Translations under genes and position numbers: made by a program
Shown: positions 1 through 5,149 of the stretch, piece by piece
Numbering within the stretch: position 1 is the first letter of the stretch
Layout of the letters: each line of letters starts with the position of its first letter
Source: Chloroflexota bacterium
GTDB lineage: Bacteria; Chloroflexota; Dehalococcoidia; SZUA-161; SpSt-899
Assembly: GCA_018657655.1 (NCBI GenBank)
Contig: JABHWQ010000318.1
Location: forward strand, 1-6,264
Length of the DNA stretch: 6,264 bases
Direction of reading: 5' to 3'
Notes under the pieces: model-generated
Seen by the model: the letters and a program-made list of their open reading frames with translations, nothing else
Told to the model about the DNA's origin: nothing
Database searches by the model: none

Positions 1-249
1 CAGAACAACCCCTTCCGCTTCCATCATTTTTTCGATGCATTCATTGGCGATGTCATCTTTCATCACACACTTCTTATCCTGGTTGATGTAGCATTGGTAG
101 CATCCCCGGCAACCGTGGATCTTGTTGCCTGCGAGCTGGTACATCTCAGTTTCGATACCTTCATTCTTAAGTTCGTCCAGAACGCGATTGATCAGAATAG
201 CGGTATTGCTGTCTTTGCGTGCGCTGCCGTTGAATGCAATGGCTTTCAT
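1..249 (-). CDS. Iron-sulfur flavoprotein-like NAD(P)H-dependent FMN reductase family protein (partial, N-terminal 83 residues)
   Basis: The reading frame is open from an ATG at 249 to the left edge, so only the first 83 residues are present. The N-terminus MKAIAFNGSARKDSNT is the phosphate-binding loop of the flavodoxin-like NADPH-dependent FMN reductase fold (GSxRKxSNT, about residues 8-16). It is followed by a cysteine cluster at C47, C50, C53 and C61 (CX2CX2CX7C). In the archaeal and bacterial iron-sulfur flavoprotein (Isf) family, a compact cluster of this kind binds a 4Fe-4S centre next to FMN. The likely role is a cytoplasmic electron-transfer flavoprotein or reductase; its substrate cannot be read from the sequence. 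The start is supported by an AGGGA ribosome-binding site about 9 nt upstream. It lies 86 nt downstream of the PH-like gene and may have its own promoter in the AT-rich gap, but I found no convincing -35/-10 pair. The family call is firm; the Fe-S binding is inferred from cysteine spacing. Confidence 0.85.
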   Translation of the reverse strand, partial: MKAIAFNGSARKDSNTAILINRVLDELKNEGIETEMYQLAGNKIHGCRGCYQCYINQDKKCVMKDDIANECIEKMMEAEGVVL

Positions 250-335
250 CAGATTTTTCCCTTTCTAGTATATATTTAAATGCCGATTTTGGACTTCCCT
301 ATATGGTACCTCAGCAGATAAAAGAATTCCAGTTT

Positions 336-800
336 CTACCATCGAAGTTTACTGCGGGCATTTTCGATAGTGTCTTTCCATTTGGATGGCTCTCGCACTG
401 CCCAGGCGATGGAGTCCCTTCCTTCGAGTGATTCAAATTCTACGCGCAGGAGAGGCTTGAATACCGTTTTGCCCAGATGGCTTTTGGGCAATGACACCGA
501 TGTTACCCGGCTTAGCGGGATTTCGATTTCGTTTCGGGGAACAGCCATTAAAAAGCGGATAGCTTCTCGGGTCAGGATCAAAGCGCCGTTACCTCGAATT
601 TGCTTAGCGCCTTTCGATGCCTGTCCGAACGAAGACGCATTTCCTGTTTGAAGGATGATATCCTGGCCATCAGTTCTATGCCGGGCATCATCCATTGCAG
701 CGTCGCCAATACGTGCCATAGATTTTTTGCGAAGCACCAGAAACACAACTATTGCAATGTTGGCGAGTGCTGCTATTGTTATAAGCGCAATTATTATCAA
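336..800 (-). CDS. Membrane-anchored protein with PH/GRAM-like domain, function unknown
   Basis: A 154-residue protein. Residues 2-23 form one strongly hydrophobic membrane segment, followed by RKK at 24-26. By the positive-inside rule the remainder should be cytoplasmic. Residues about 28-60 look like a polar linker. Residues about 67-150 look like a small beta-rich PH/GRAM-like domain: a GNGALILTREAIRF strand pair, an EIPLSRVTSVSLPK stretch, a second strand group ending near SIAWAV, and a C-terminal helix (PSKWKDTIENARSKL). In such domains the PLSRVTSV-type segment is a recurrent feature. No catalytic motif is visible, so a scaffold or lipid/protein-binding role is the most that can be inferred. 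The start is TTG, supported by AGGGAAGA ending 4 nt upstream; no in-frame ATG precedes the hydrophobic segment. It begins 22 nt after the cyclophilin-like gene stop, so the two are probably cotranscribed. The domain call is by appearance only. Confidence 0.75.
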   Translation of the reverse strand: MIIIALITIAALANIAIVVFLVLRKKSMARIGDAAMDDARHRTDGQDIILQTGNASSFGQASKGAKQIRGNGALILTREAIRFLMAVPRNEIEIPLSRVTSVSLPKSHLGKTVFKPLLRVEFESLEGRDSIAWAVREPSKWKDTIENARSKLRW

Positions 801-804
801 ACTA

Positions 805-812
805 TCTTCCCT
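805..812 (-). promoter_or_regulatory. Ribosome-binding site deciding a TTG start
   Basis: AGGGAAGA on the minus strand lies 4 nt before the TTG at 798-800 (8 nt from its AGGGA part). It supports TTG as the real start of the PH-like membrane protein, since there is no nearby in-frame ATG or GTG. Confidence 0.55.
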
Positions 813-822
813 ATATGTCGGA

Positions 823-1197
823 TTAGTCCGCTTCGGTGATCGATATCGTTGCTCCGCGGCGAACCGACTTCAGAATTGTACTGTCGCCGATGACGCGCCC
901 AAATATATTCACCTCGCTGGCAGCCCGAGGTTTTTCACCGGTGCTCATTGGGGTAGGGCCAAAGAAAATGCAGAAAGCAGGTCCGGAAGGCCAGTATCCC
1001 AATTCCCCAACTTCCACATCCGCACGCGCCCCCGGCTCAAGCTCGAGATTTAGTGGAACATCAAAGTATATTTCATCACCCCATGTATTCACGCTGGCTT
1101 CCAAAGGCAGAGATTGAATTATCTTTTGTGCAGTTGGGGTATCAAGTAGTTCGGCCGTGATCGATATGTCTTCGACTGAAATTCGGATATTTTCCAA
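823..1197 (-). CDS. Cyclophilin-like fold protein, TM1367/DUF369 family
   Basis: A protein of 124 residues if the TTG at 1197 is used. The family signature is an N-terminal strand and helix (TAQKIIQSLP, about 24-31), NTWGDEIYF (about 37-45), a glycine/proline-rich turn followed by GYWPSGPAFCIFFG (about 67-80), and a C-terminal pair of strands containing NIFGRVIGD. This matches the small 'cyclophilin-like' proteins related to Thermotoga TM1367. They share the cyclophilin barrel but, as I recall, lack the conserved prolyl-isomerase active-site residues; their function is unknown. The protein has no signal peptide or membrane segment, so it is probably cytoplasmic. A longer reading from GTG at 1206 adds three residues, but that GTG lies inside a strong GAGGTGA Shine-Dalgarno sequence, so TTG is preferred. 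It sits 25 nt after the SixA-like gene and 22 nt before the PH-like gene, consistent with one operon. Confidence 0.82.
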   Translation of the reverse strand: MENIRISVEDISITAELLDTPTAQKIIQSLPLEASVNTWGDEIYFDVPLNLELEPGARADVEVGELGYWPSGPAFCIFFGPTPMSTGEKPRAASEVNIFGRVIGDSTILKSVRRGATISITEAD

Positions 1198-1202
1198 AGC
1201 GT

Positions 1203-1212
1203 TCACCTCTTT
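1203..1212 (-). promoter_or_regulatory. Strong Shine-Dalgarno sequence covering the alternative GTG start
   Basis: On the minus strand, AAAGAGGTGA contains a 7-base perfect match (GAGGTGA) to the usual anti-Shine-Dalgarno sequence. It ends 5 nt before the TTG at 1195-1197. The upstream candidate start GTG (1204-1206) is part of this motif and would have no ribosome-binding site of its own, so the motif selects TTG. Confidence 0.6.
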
Positions 1213-1222
1213 TCGGGATATT

Positions 1223-1684
1223 CTAGTTGATATGGGGCAATAATGTCCATTTGATAATCCAGATTTGGGTATAGGGGTCCTGTTCCAGGCACACTATGCC
1301 CCCGTTTTGAAACTTGATTACAGGTCTGTCAGTCGATCCGGTTATCAAATAGGATACGAGCCTTTCCATGAACGGAAGGTGCCCCACGAGCATAACGTTA
1401 TCCTTGACGTTTACACCACGAGCGAATGGTTCAACATCATCCATCGGATTTATGCCATTGCGTTCTTCCACTCCGCCTTTGGGATTAAGGGCAATTGCGA
1501 AGATATCGGCTGTTTGTTGAGCCCGCTTTTTCCCACTGTGCTGGATGCTCGCAACACCTATTCCATGGCTTTTCGCCATGCTGGCGATAATTTCTACCTC
1601 TGAAATTCCTTCTTCCGAGAGACCCCTTTCGGGATCGATATCTGGTGGAAGACTTTTCCCATGTTGAACCAGAAACAGTGACAT
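1223..1684 (-). CDS. SixA-like phosphohistidine phosphatase (histidine phosphatase superfamily)
   Basis: A 153-residue protein, close to the roughly 160 residues of E. coli SixA. It has the compact SixA layout: N-terminal LFLVQHGKS with H8 as the expected phosphate-accepting histidine, DPERGLSEEG (17-26), SGKKRAQQTA (50-59) supplying R54, and VGHLPFM (100-106) with the second catalytic histidine H102. SixA-type enzymes remove phosphate from phosphohistidine, for example on HPt domains or the nitrogen phosphotransferase protein; the target here is unknown. Position 7 is Q where the superfamily has R in RHG. I believe QHG recurs in some SixA-like proteins, but the change removes a phosphate-contacting arginine. 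The ATG at 1684 follows AAGGAAG about 12 nt upstream, with a closer AAGGA just before it. It is the first gene of a probable operon with the cyclophilin-like and PH-like genes, and starts 69 nt from repeat copy 1. Confidence 0.85.
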   Translation of the reverse strand: MSLFLVQHGKSLPPDIDPERGLSEEGISEVEIIASMAKSHGIGVASIQHSGKKRAQQTADIFAIALNPKGGVEERNGINPMDDVEPFARGVNVKDNVMLVGHLPFMERLVSYLITGSTDRPVIKFQNGGIVCLEQDPYTQIWIIKWTLLPHIN

Positions 1685-1753
1685 ATCCTTAGGACTTCCT
1701 TTCTCGAATTATCATACAAGTGTCAAATTATTAACCCGGCAATAAAATAAAAC

Positions 1754-1950
1754 ATGTCATTCCGGCCACCGGAGACTGTGTCATAATTCACAAAATTGAT
1801 AAATTTCACCATATTATAGCCGGGAATCCCGTTCGCCCTGAGTTCATCGAAGAGTTCTTGCCGAACGGCGCATTCGTACTTCGACAAGCTCAGCACGAAC
1901 GGTTTTTAATCGATTACATTGTGACACAGGTTGCTCGATCCGGAATCCAT
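1754..1950. repeat. Nested inverted-repeat element, copy 1 (about 197 bp)
   Basis: The ends carry matching inverted motifs. ATTCCGG, then 10 nt, then CTGTGTCATAAT (1776-1787) on the left faces ATTGTGACACAG (1918-1929), then 10 nt, then CCGGAAT on the right. Inside is a second inverted pair: CGTTCGCCCTGAGTTCATCG (1830-1849, the match running on to 1852) against CTTCGACAAGCTCAGC and ACGAACGG (1879-1902). The centre has GCCGAACGGC. The element aligns along its whole length with copy 2 at 2784-2978, in the same orientation, with many substitutions. It carries no credible protein, although short frames run through it. The layout resembles a REP/MITE-like non-autonomous element. It lies just upstream of the SixA-like gene. 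I saw no clear target-site duplication. Confidence 0.8.
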
Positions 1951-1960
1951 ATAATCAACC

Positions 1961-2040
1961 CCCTTGCCCCCAGTCTTGGGGGTAACGAGAGGAAGCGGGG
2001 GACACCCCCCGCGAACCCCCGGCAGGAAAATGTTCCTGCA
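1961..2040. repeat. GC-rich array of three tandem hairpins
   Basis: Three perfect short stems follow one another: CCCCCA/TGGGGG (1967-1972 with 1977-1982, loop 4 nt), GCGGGGG/CCCCCGC (1995-2001 with 2006-2012, loop 4 nt) and GCAGGAA/TTCCTGC (2022-2028 with 2033-2039, loop 4 nt). Composition is far more C/G-run-rich than the neighbouring genes. It lies between the stop of the AlkD-like gene and repeat copy 1. No T-run follows a stem on either strand, so it does not look like a standard intrinsic terminator, though it could impede transcription or protect the AlkD-like mRNA 3' end. It may be a second type of dispersed repeat. The stretch 2041-2084 shows nothing further. Confidence 0.65.
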
Positions 2041-2084
2041 CCTTCTTGTGTGTCAGTTCAGGGTTAACACTTCACCAGGGCGAC

Positions 2085-2762
2085 TTATTTCCTCAGGCGG
2101 TTTTGAACCGCCCCACTCTTCAATTCACGCAGAGCATTGGAAGCAATCCACTTGGCCGATTTAGAATCGATTTGATAAATCTCCTCGGCTATTTGAATGG
2201 CTTCGGCATTCAATTTGAGGTTCCGTTTACCAATCTGACGCAATGCCCAGTTGACTGCTTTTTTGACCATATTGCGCTCGTCGATTGCTTCGTTTTTAAT
2301 CAGCGGGAGAAACGCCTCGAATTTCTCATCCGGAGCTTTCTTTTCGGTGACGGCGAGTCGGCTCATTAACACGAATGCCGCTCTTTTATGTGATTCGTCC
2401 TTGCGGGTGCTCCATTCCGTCGCCTTTTGCCAGGCCATCGGGGTTTTTTGAAACAGATTCATACAGACCTGATCGCAGATTTCCCAATAGTCAAACTCGC
2501 CACCCCATTTCTCCATTTGTTCTTCCGTAACTATTTGGGGATCATCGATCATGCTGGCCAGTATCCTGGCCTCGCGGCTGCCGTTTAACCACAGCCATCC
2601 GGCCAATTCATGGTTGGCATTGGTTCCCCTGGCGATACCCCTTAAGTTTGGTATTGAAACACCGTAGCCTTTTTGAGGTGTAATTCCGAATCTGGCCATC
2701 CCGTCCACGGTTTTGGGATTGGAAAGTGATTCAAGCTGGTCAAGTATTTCGCTGTACTCCAT
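2085..2762 (-). CDS. DNA alkylation repair enzyme, AlkD-like HEAT-repeat glycosylase family
   Basis: A 225-residue, almost wholly helical protein of the size usual for AlkD-type DNA alkylation repair enzymes (PF08713). Family landmarks are YGVSIPNLRGIAR (33-45), HELAGWLWLNGSREARILA (51-69), FDYWEICDQVC (90-100), SHKRAAFVLMSRLA (124-137), ERNMVKKAVNWALRQIGK (162-179) and SKSAKWIASNALREL near the end. In Bacillus cereus AlkD, W109, D113 and W187 line the lesion site. Here W93 and D97 have the same four-residue spacing, and W172 falls at nearly the same distance, so catalytic competence is plausible. The expected activity is excision of cationic alkylated purines such as N3- and N7-alkyl bases. 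The ATG at 2762 has AAGGA 8 nt upstream. The gene is isolated, with repeat copies on both sides, and copy 2 lies 21 nt before its start. Confidence 0.9.
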   Translation of the reverse strand: MEYSEILDQLESLSNPKTVDGMARFGITPQKGYGVSIPNLRGIARGTNANHELAGWLWLNGSREARILASMIDDPQIVTEEQMEKWGGEFDYWEICDQVCMNLFQKTPMAWQKATEWSTRKDESHKRAAFVLMSRLAVTEKKAPDEKFEAFLPLIKNEAIDERNMVKKAVNWALRQIGKRNLKLNAEAIQIAEEIYQIDSKSAKWIASNALRELKSGAVQNRLRK

Positions 2763-2775
2763 ATCTCAAGTCCTT

Positions 2776-2803
2776 ATTCTAGTATGTCATTCCGGGCTTG
2801 CAA
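2776..2803 (-). promoter_or_regulatory. Possible sigma-70-type promoter for the AlkD-like gene
   Basis: On the minus strand, TTGCAA (2798-2803, 4 of 6 to TTGACA) is followed after 16 nt by TAGAAT (2776-2781, 5 of 6 to TATAAT), 13 nt before the AlkD-like ATG. The -35 lies inside the end of repeat copy 2 and the -10 just outside it. The leader would be very short but just includes the AAGGA ribosome-binding site. Weak evidence only. Confidence 0.3.
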
Positions 2804-2978
2804 CCTGTATCACAATTCACAAAATAGATGAGGTTTGCAAAACAATCGCCGGGATTCCCGTTCGCCTGAGCTTATCGAAGGGTTTTTGCCGAACGGTGCA
2901 TTCGTACTTCGACTCTGCTCAGCACAAACGGTTATTAATCGCTTGTATTGTGACACAGCCTCTTGACCCGGAATCTAC
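2784..2978. repeat. Nested inverted-repeat element, copy 2 (about 195 bp)
   Basis: Same architecture and orientation as copy 1. ATTCCGG, then 9 nt, then CTGTATCACAAT (2805-2816) on the left faces ATTGTGACACAG (2947-2958), then 9 nt, then CCGGAAT on the right. The inner pair is CGTTCGCCTGAGCTTATCG (2859-2877, the match running on to 2880) against CTTCGACTCTGCTCAGC and ACAAACGG (2907-2931). The arm spacer is 9 nt on both sides here and 10 nt on both sides in copy 1, so each element kept its own symmetry. It lies between the tilS stop and the AlkD-like start. No coding capacity is evident. Confidence 0.8.
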
Positions 2979-3094
2979 ACATTCATTCTGAACATCAGGT
3001 TTAGTGCTCTCAGCCCCAAACCCCGGCAGAATGGATTCGGCGGACTCAACCTCGCTGTGAGCGACACTGAAGGGTCGCAATACGATACAGTTTA
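2979..3094. other. Intergenic remainder downstream of tilS, with possible hairpin-array relic
   Basis: No gene is seen. The motif AACCCCGGCAG at 3019-3029 resembles AACCCCCGGCAG at 2014-2025 in the hairpin array beside copy 1, so this may be a decayed copy of that array. A small TCGCT/AGCGA stem sits near 3053-3065. No T-tract follows it, so no intrinsic terminator for the tilS operon can be called. Confidence 0.35.
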
Positions 3095-4516
3095 TCATTC
3101 CATCTCAAATTCCAGGCGAAGAATCCGTCTGGTAGCGTCCGTTACCCGTACTCGGTGATCGATACGCCAGCCGACTACCCAGATGATTTGCTCTCCCTCA
3201 CACACTAGCGGTACCCGGTCTCGCCACGCCCGAGGGATTTTGGAATCCACCATGAAGTCCTGGAGTTTCTTGGTATCGCTCATGCCAAGTGGCTGAAATC
3301 GATCGCCATCTTTGCGTCCCCTGACGGTCAGATCGGTACCGACGGCATCGAGATCGAGGTGGGCGGTAAAATCATTTTCTGTTGCTATACCGGCATTGCC
3401 TTCGATGATTTCGGCTTTGACTTGCCAGCCCGTGAATGCTGTTTGACCCGGAATGTTCAGAGAGTGCCCTTCCTCAATAATCGGTAACAGAGAAAGAGGA
3501 TTCTCTCCTCGGGAGATGATGCTTTTTTCATAGTCGCCAAAGAATGTCAGTCCATATGGCAGAGAGAGTTCTTTGCCTGCGGGTTGATCCAGTATATCTA
3601 TAACGTTTTCGATGTGTATCGACTCGATATCTCGCAGACTGCCCAGCAGATTTCTCAGAGACGAGCGGAGAAGGTGCCGCTTGATGGCCGGCGGAACAGC
3701 GGAAAATGCCTTGTTATCGATCGCCAATCCGTGAGGGATTTCTTCGATAACTGACTCTGAGATTCGGGCTGTCTCATCATCGAGATATGAAATATCGTCT
3801 GCAATGATGCGGGCGGTGCGCGAAAGGCTTTCGACGACATTGGGATTGTATTCCAGAAGTTGAGGCATTATTTCTGCCCGAACTCGATTGCGCAGGAATT
3901 GAAGCGAAAGATTGGAAGAATCGTATCTGGGATCGAGTGCGTGAGCGGTACAATACGATTCGGTCTCGTGGCGGCTAATTTCCAGGAGTGGCCGGATAAT
4001 AGTCAGAGGCTTGGTTTCCGGCATATTCCATCGCGAGAGAGTGCGCATACCGCGCAATCCCGAAAGACCGGTTCCCCGAATCAGGTGCATTAAAATTGTT
4101 TCAGCTTGATCATTGGCGGTGTGTGCTACTGCCACAGTTCTGGTTCCTATTGATTCGGCTACCTCGGAAAAGAAGGCGTATCGTACCTCACGGGCCGCTT
4201 CCTCAAGTGAACATCGATTTAATGCCTGATATTCTTGAACATCGCGCCGATCGATTGTGGCATCAATCCCAAGTCTGCGGGCCAGGCGAAACACGTACTC
4301 TGCATCGGCATCCGACTCCACATTGCGCAACTGATGATTTAGATGGGCAACGTGCAAGTCTATTTTTAGCCTGTCTTTCAGGGTAATCAGGATATGTAGC
4401 AGACATACGGAGTCAACTCCTCCTGAAACCCCAACCAGTAATAGATCGCGTTTCCCAATGAGGCTATGTTCGGTAATGAAGCGTTCGACGCGATGGGGTA
4501 GCTGCTTGGCTATCAT
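3095..4516 (-). CDS. tilS: tRNA(Ile)-lysidine synthetase TilS
   Basis: A 473-residue cytoplasmic enzyme that uses ATP and lysine to convert C34 of the CAU-anticodon tRNA-Ile to lysidine. This switches its decoding and charging from Met to Ile. It has the PP-loop ATPase motif SGGVDS (31-36), VAHLNHQLR (56-64), SLEEAAREVRYAFF (103-116), AHTANDQAET (131-140) and HLIRGTGLSGLRGM (144-157). All are intact N-terminal-domain landmarks. A linker and substrate-binding domain follow, then the TilS C-terminal domain with RGRKDGDRFQPLG (399-411), KKLQDFMVDSKIPR (416-429) and WVVGWRIDHR (446-455). Length is typical of the full three-domain form. The ATG at 4516 follows AGGAGA with an 11-nt gap, a little long. 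It is the last gene of the four-gene right-hand cluster, 21 nt after the phosphatase. tilS is normally single-copy and essential. Confidence 0.97.
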   Translation of the reverse strand: MIAKQLPHRVERFITEHSLIGKRDLLLVGVSGGVDSVCLLHILITLKDRLKIDLHVAHLNHQLRNVESDADAEYVFRLARRLGIDATIDRRDVQEYQALNRCSLEEAAREVRYAFFSEVAESIGTRTVAVAHTANDQAETILMHLIRGTGLSGLRGMRTLSRWNMPETKPLTIIRPLLEISRHETESYCTAHALDPRYDSSNLSLQFLRNRVRAEIMPQLLEYNPNVVESLSRTARIIADDISYLDDETARISESVIEEIPHGLAIDNKAFSAVPPAIKRHLLRSSLRNLLGSLRDIESIHIENVIDILDQPAGKELSLPYGLTFFGDYEKSIISRGENPLSLLPIIEEGHSLNIPGQTAFTGWQVKAEIIEGNAGIATENDFTAHLDLDAVGTDLTVRGRKDGDRFQPLGMSDTKKLQDFMVDSKIPRAWRDRVPLVCEGEQIIWVVGWRIDHRVRVTDATRRILRLEFEME

Positions 4517-4530
4517 CTGACAGTATATCT

Positions 4531-4542
4531 CCTGATATCAGG
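4531..4542. promoter_or_regulatory. 12-bp perfect palindrome over a stop codon and the tilS ribosome-binding site
   Basis: CCTGATATCAGG is self-complementary over 12 bp. On the minus strand it contains the TGA stop of the histidine phosphatase (4538-4540), and its end overlaps the AGGAGA ribosome-binding site of tilS (4528-4533). It could form a 4-bp stem with a 4-nt loop masking that site, or be coincidental. Confidence 0.3.
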
Positions 4543-5149
4543 AATCGGATTTAAGGTGACAGGTTTCGTTAAAGCAAACCAGCCGGGCTTTACCATCAAG
4601 AAATTCCATTTTGCTTATGCCGGCTACGCTAATATTGAGTTTCCGGAAATCTGAAAGGCCCAGATCAAGCACTTTACAGATGAGTGTGAGCAAAGCAAAA
4701 AAATGACTGGCGACAACTACGGAATGGCTATGGTTTTTATCGAGGATGCTCTGAATAGCTTCCCATACCCTTTTCTGCAGTTCCGGCAATGATTCCCCTC
4801 CGGGGAATCGGGCAGCCTTCGCATCGATGGACCATAGCTCAAAGAAACTCGCATACTCCTTCTTCAGGTTGGGGTAGTATAAACCATCCGTTTCCCCCAC
4901 GTCCAACTCTTTGAGCCCGTCCAATGTTGTTATCCCTGCCTGGTGAAATGTGTCTATCGCCTGAGCCGTTTCAAAAGCCCTGCTCAACGGGCTGGAATAG
5001 ACCGCATCAACAGTTTCATTTTTCAATGCCCGGCCTATTGCTTCAGCTTGTGCTTTGCCGGATGCATTGAGTGGGAGATCGGCCTGTCCTTGTACCCGGT
5101 ATTCTTTGTTCCAGTTGGTCTGGCCGTGTCTGACCAAAATGAGTTGCAT
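4538..5149 (-). CDS. Histidine phosphatase family protein (phosphoglycerate mutase/CobC-like)
   Basis: A 203-residue cytoplasmic enzyme of the histidine phosphatase superfamily with a complete active site. LILVRHGQTNWN (3-14) contains R7, H8 (the phosphorylated histidine) and G9. VQGQADLPLN (19-28) and YSSPLSRAFETA (51-62) follow, with R57. LKELDVGETDGL (79-90) has the likely acid E81, PGGES (116-120) is the substrate-loop motif, and VASHFFALL (146-154) has H149. These are features of the small cofactor-independent phosphatase branch that includes alpha-ribazole phosphatase CobC and GpmB-like proteins. The substrate cannot be told from sequence. No cobalamin genes are nearby, so a cobC name is not justified. 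Its ATG overlaps the preceding stop as TAATG and has only a weak ribosome-binding site, so translation probably depends on reinitiation. tilS follows after 21 nt. Confidence 0.9.
   Translation of the reverse strand: MQLILVRHGQTNWNKEYRVQGQADLPLNASGKAQAEAIGRALKNETVDAVYSSPLSRAFETAQAIDTFHQAGITTLDGLKELDVGETDGLYYPNLKKEYASFFELWSIDAKAARFPGGESLPELQKRVWEAIQSILDKNHSHSVVVASHFFALLTLICKVLDLGLSDFRKLNISVAGISKMEFLDGKARLVCFNETCHLKSDS

Noticed and set aside
469..491. Hairpin TTGCCCA/TGGGCAA
   Set aside because: It lies inside the PH-like coding sequence with an 9-nt loop and no further context; probably coincidental.
655..1053. Plus-strand open frame of 132 codons opposite the PH-like and cyclophilin-like genes
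   Set aside because: It is the complement of two genes with clear family features and good ribosome-binding sites on the minus strand.
1700..1735. TTGACA plus TATGAT upstream of the SixA-like gene as a sigma-70 promoter
   Set aside because: On the minus strand the two hexamers are only about 4 nt apart, far from the needed 16-18 nt. No properly spaced partner was found, although the AT-rich leader may still hold a promoter.
1858..2067. Plus-strand open frame of 69 codons across repeat copy 1 and the hairpin array
   Set aside because: It is composed of palindromic repeat and C-run sequence, has no family resemblance and no supporting ribosome-binding site.
1754..2978. CRISPR array or transposon with terminal repeats
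   Set aside because: There are only two copies about 1 kb apart, each internally palindromic, with no spacers, no cas genes and no transposase; the enclosed gene is a repair enzyme.
2713..2991. Plus-strand open frame of 92 codons through the AlkD-like start and repeat copy 2
   Set aside because: It is antisense to the start of the AlkD-like gene and then runs through repeat DNA; no recognisable domain.
2979..3094. Intrinsic terminator after tilS
   Set aside because: Only a 5-bp stem near 3053-3065 was found, with no T-tract on the minus strand.
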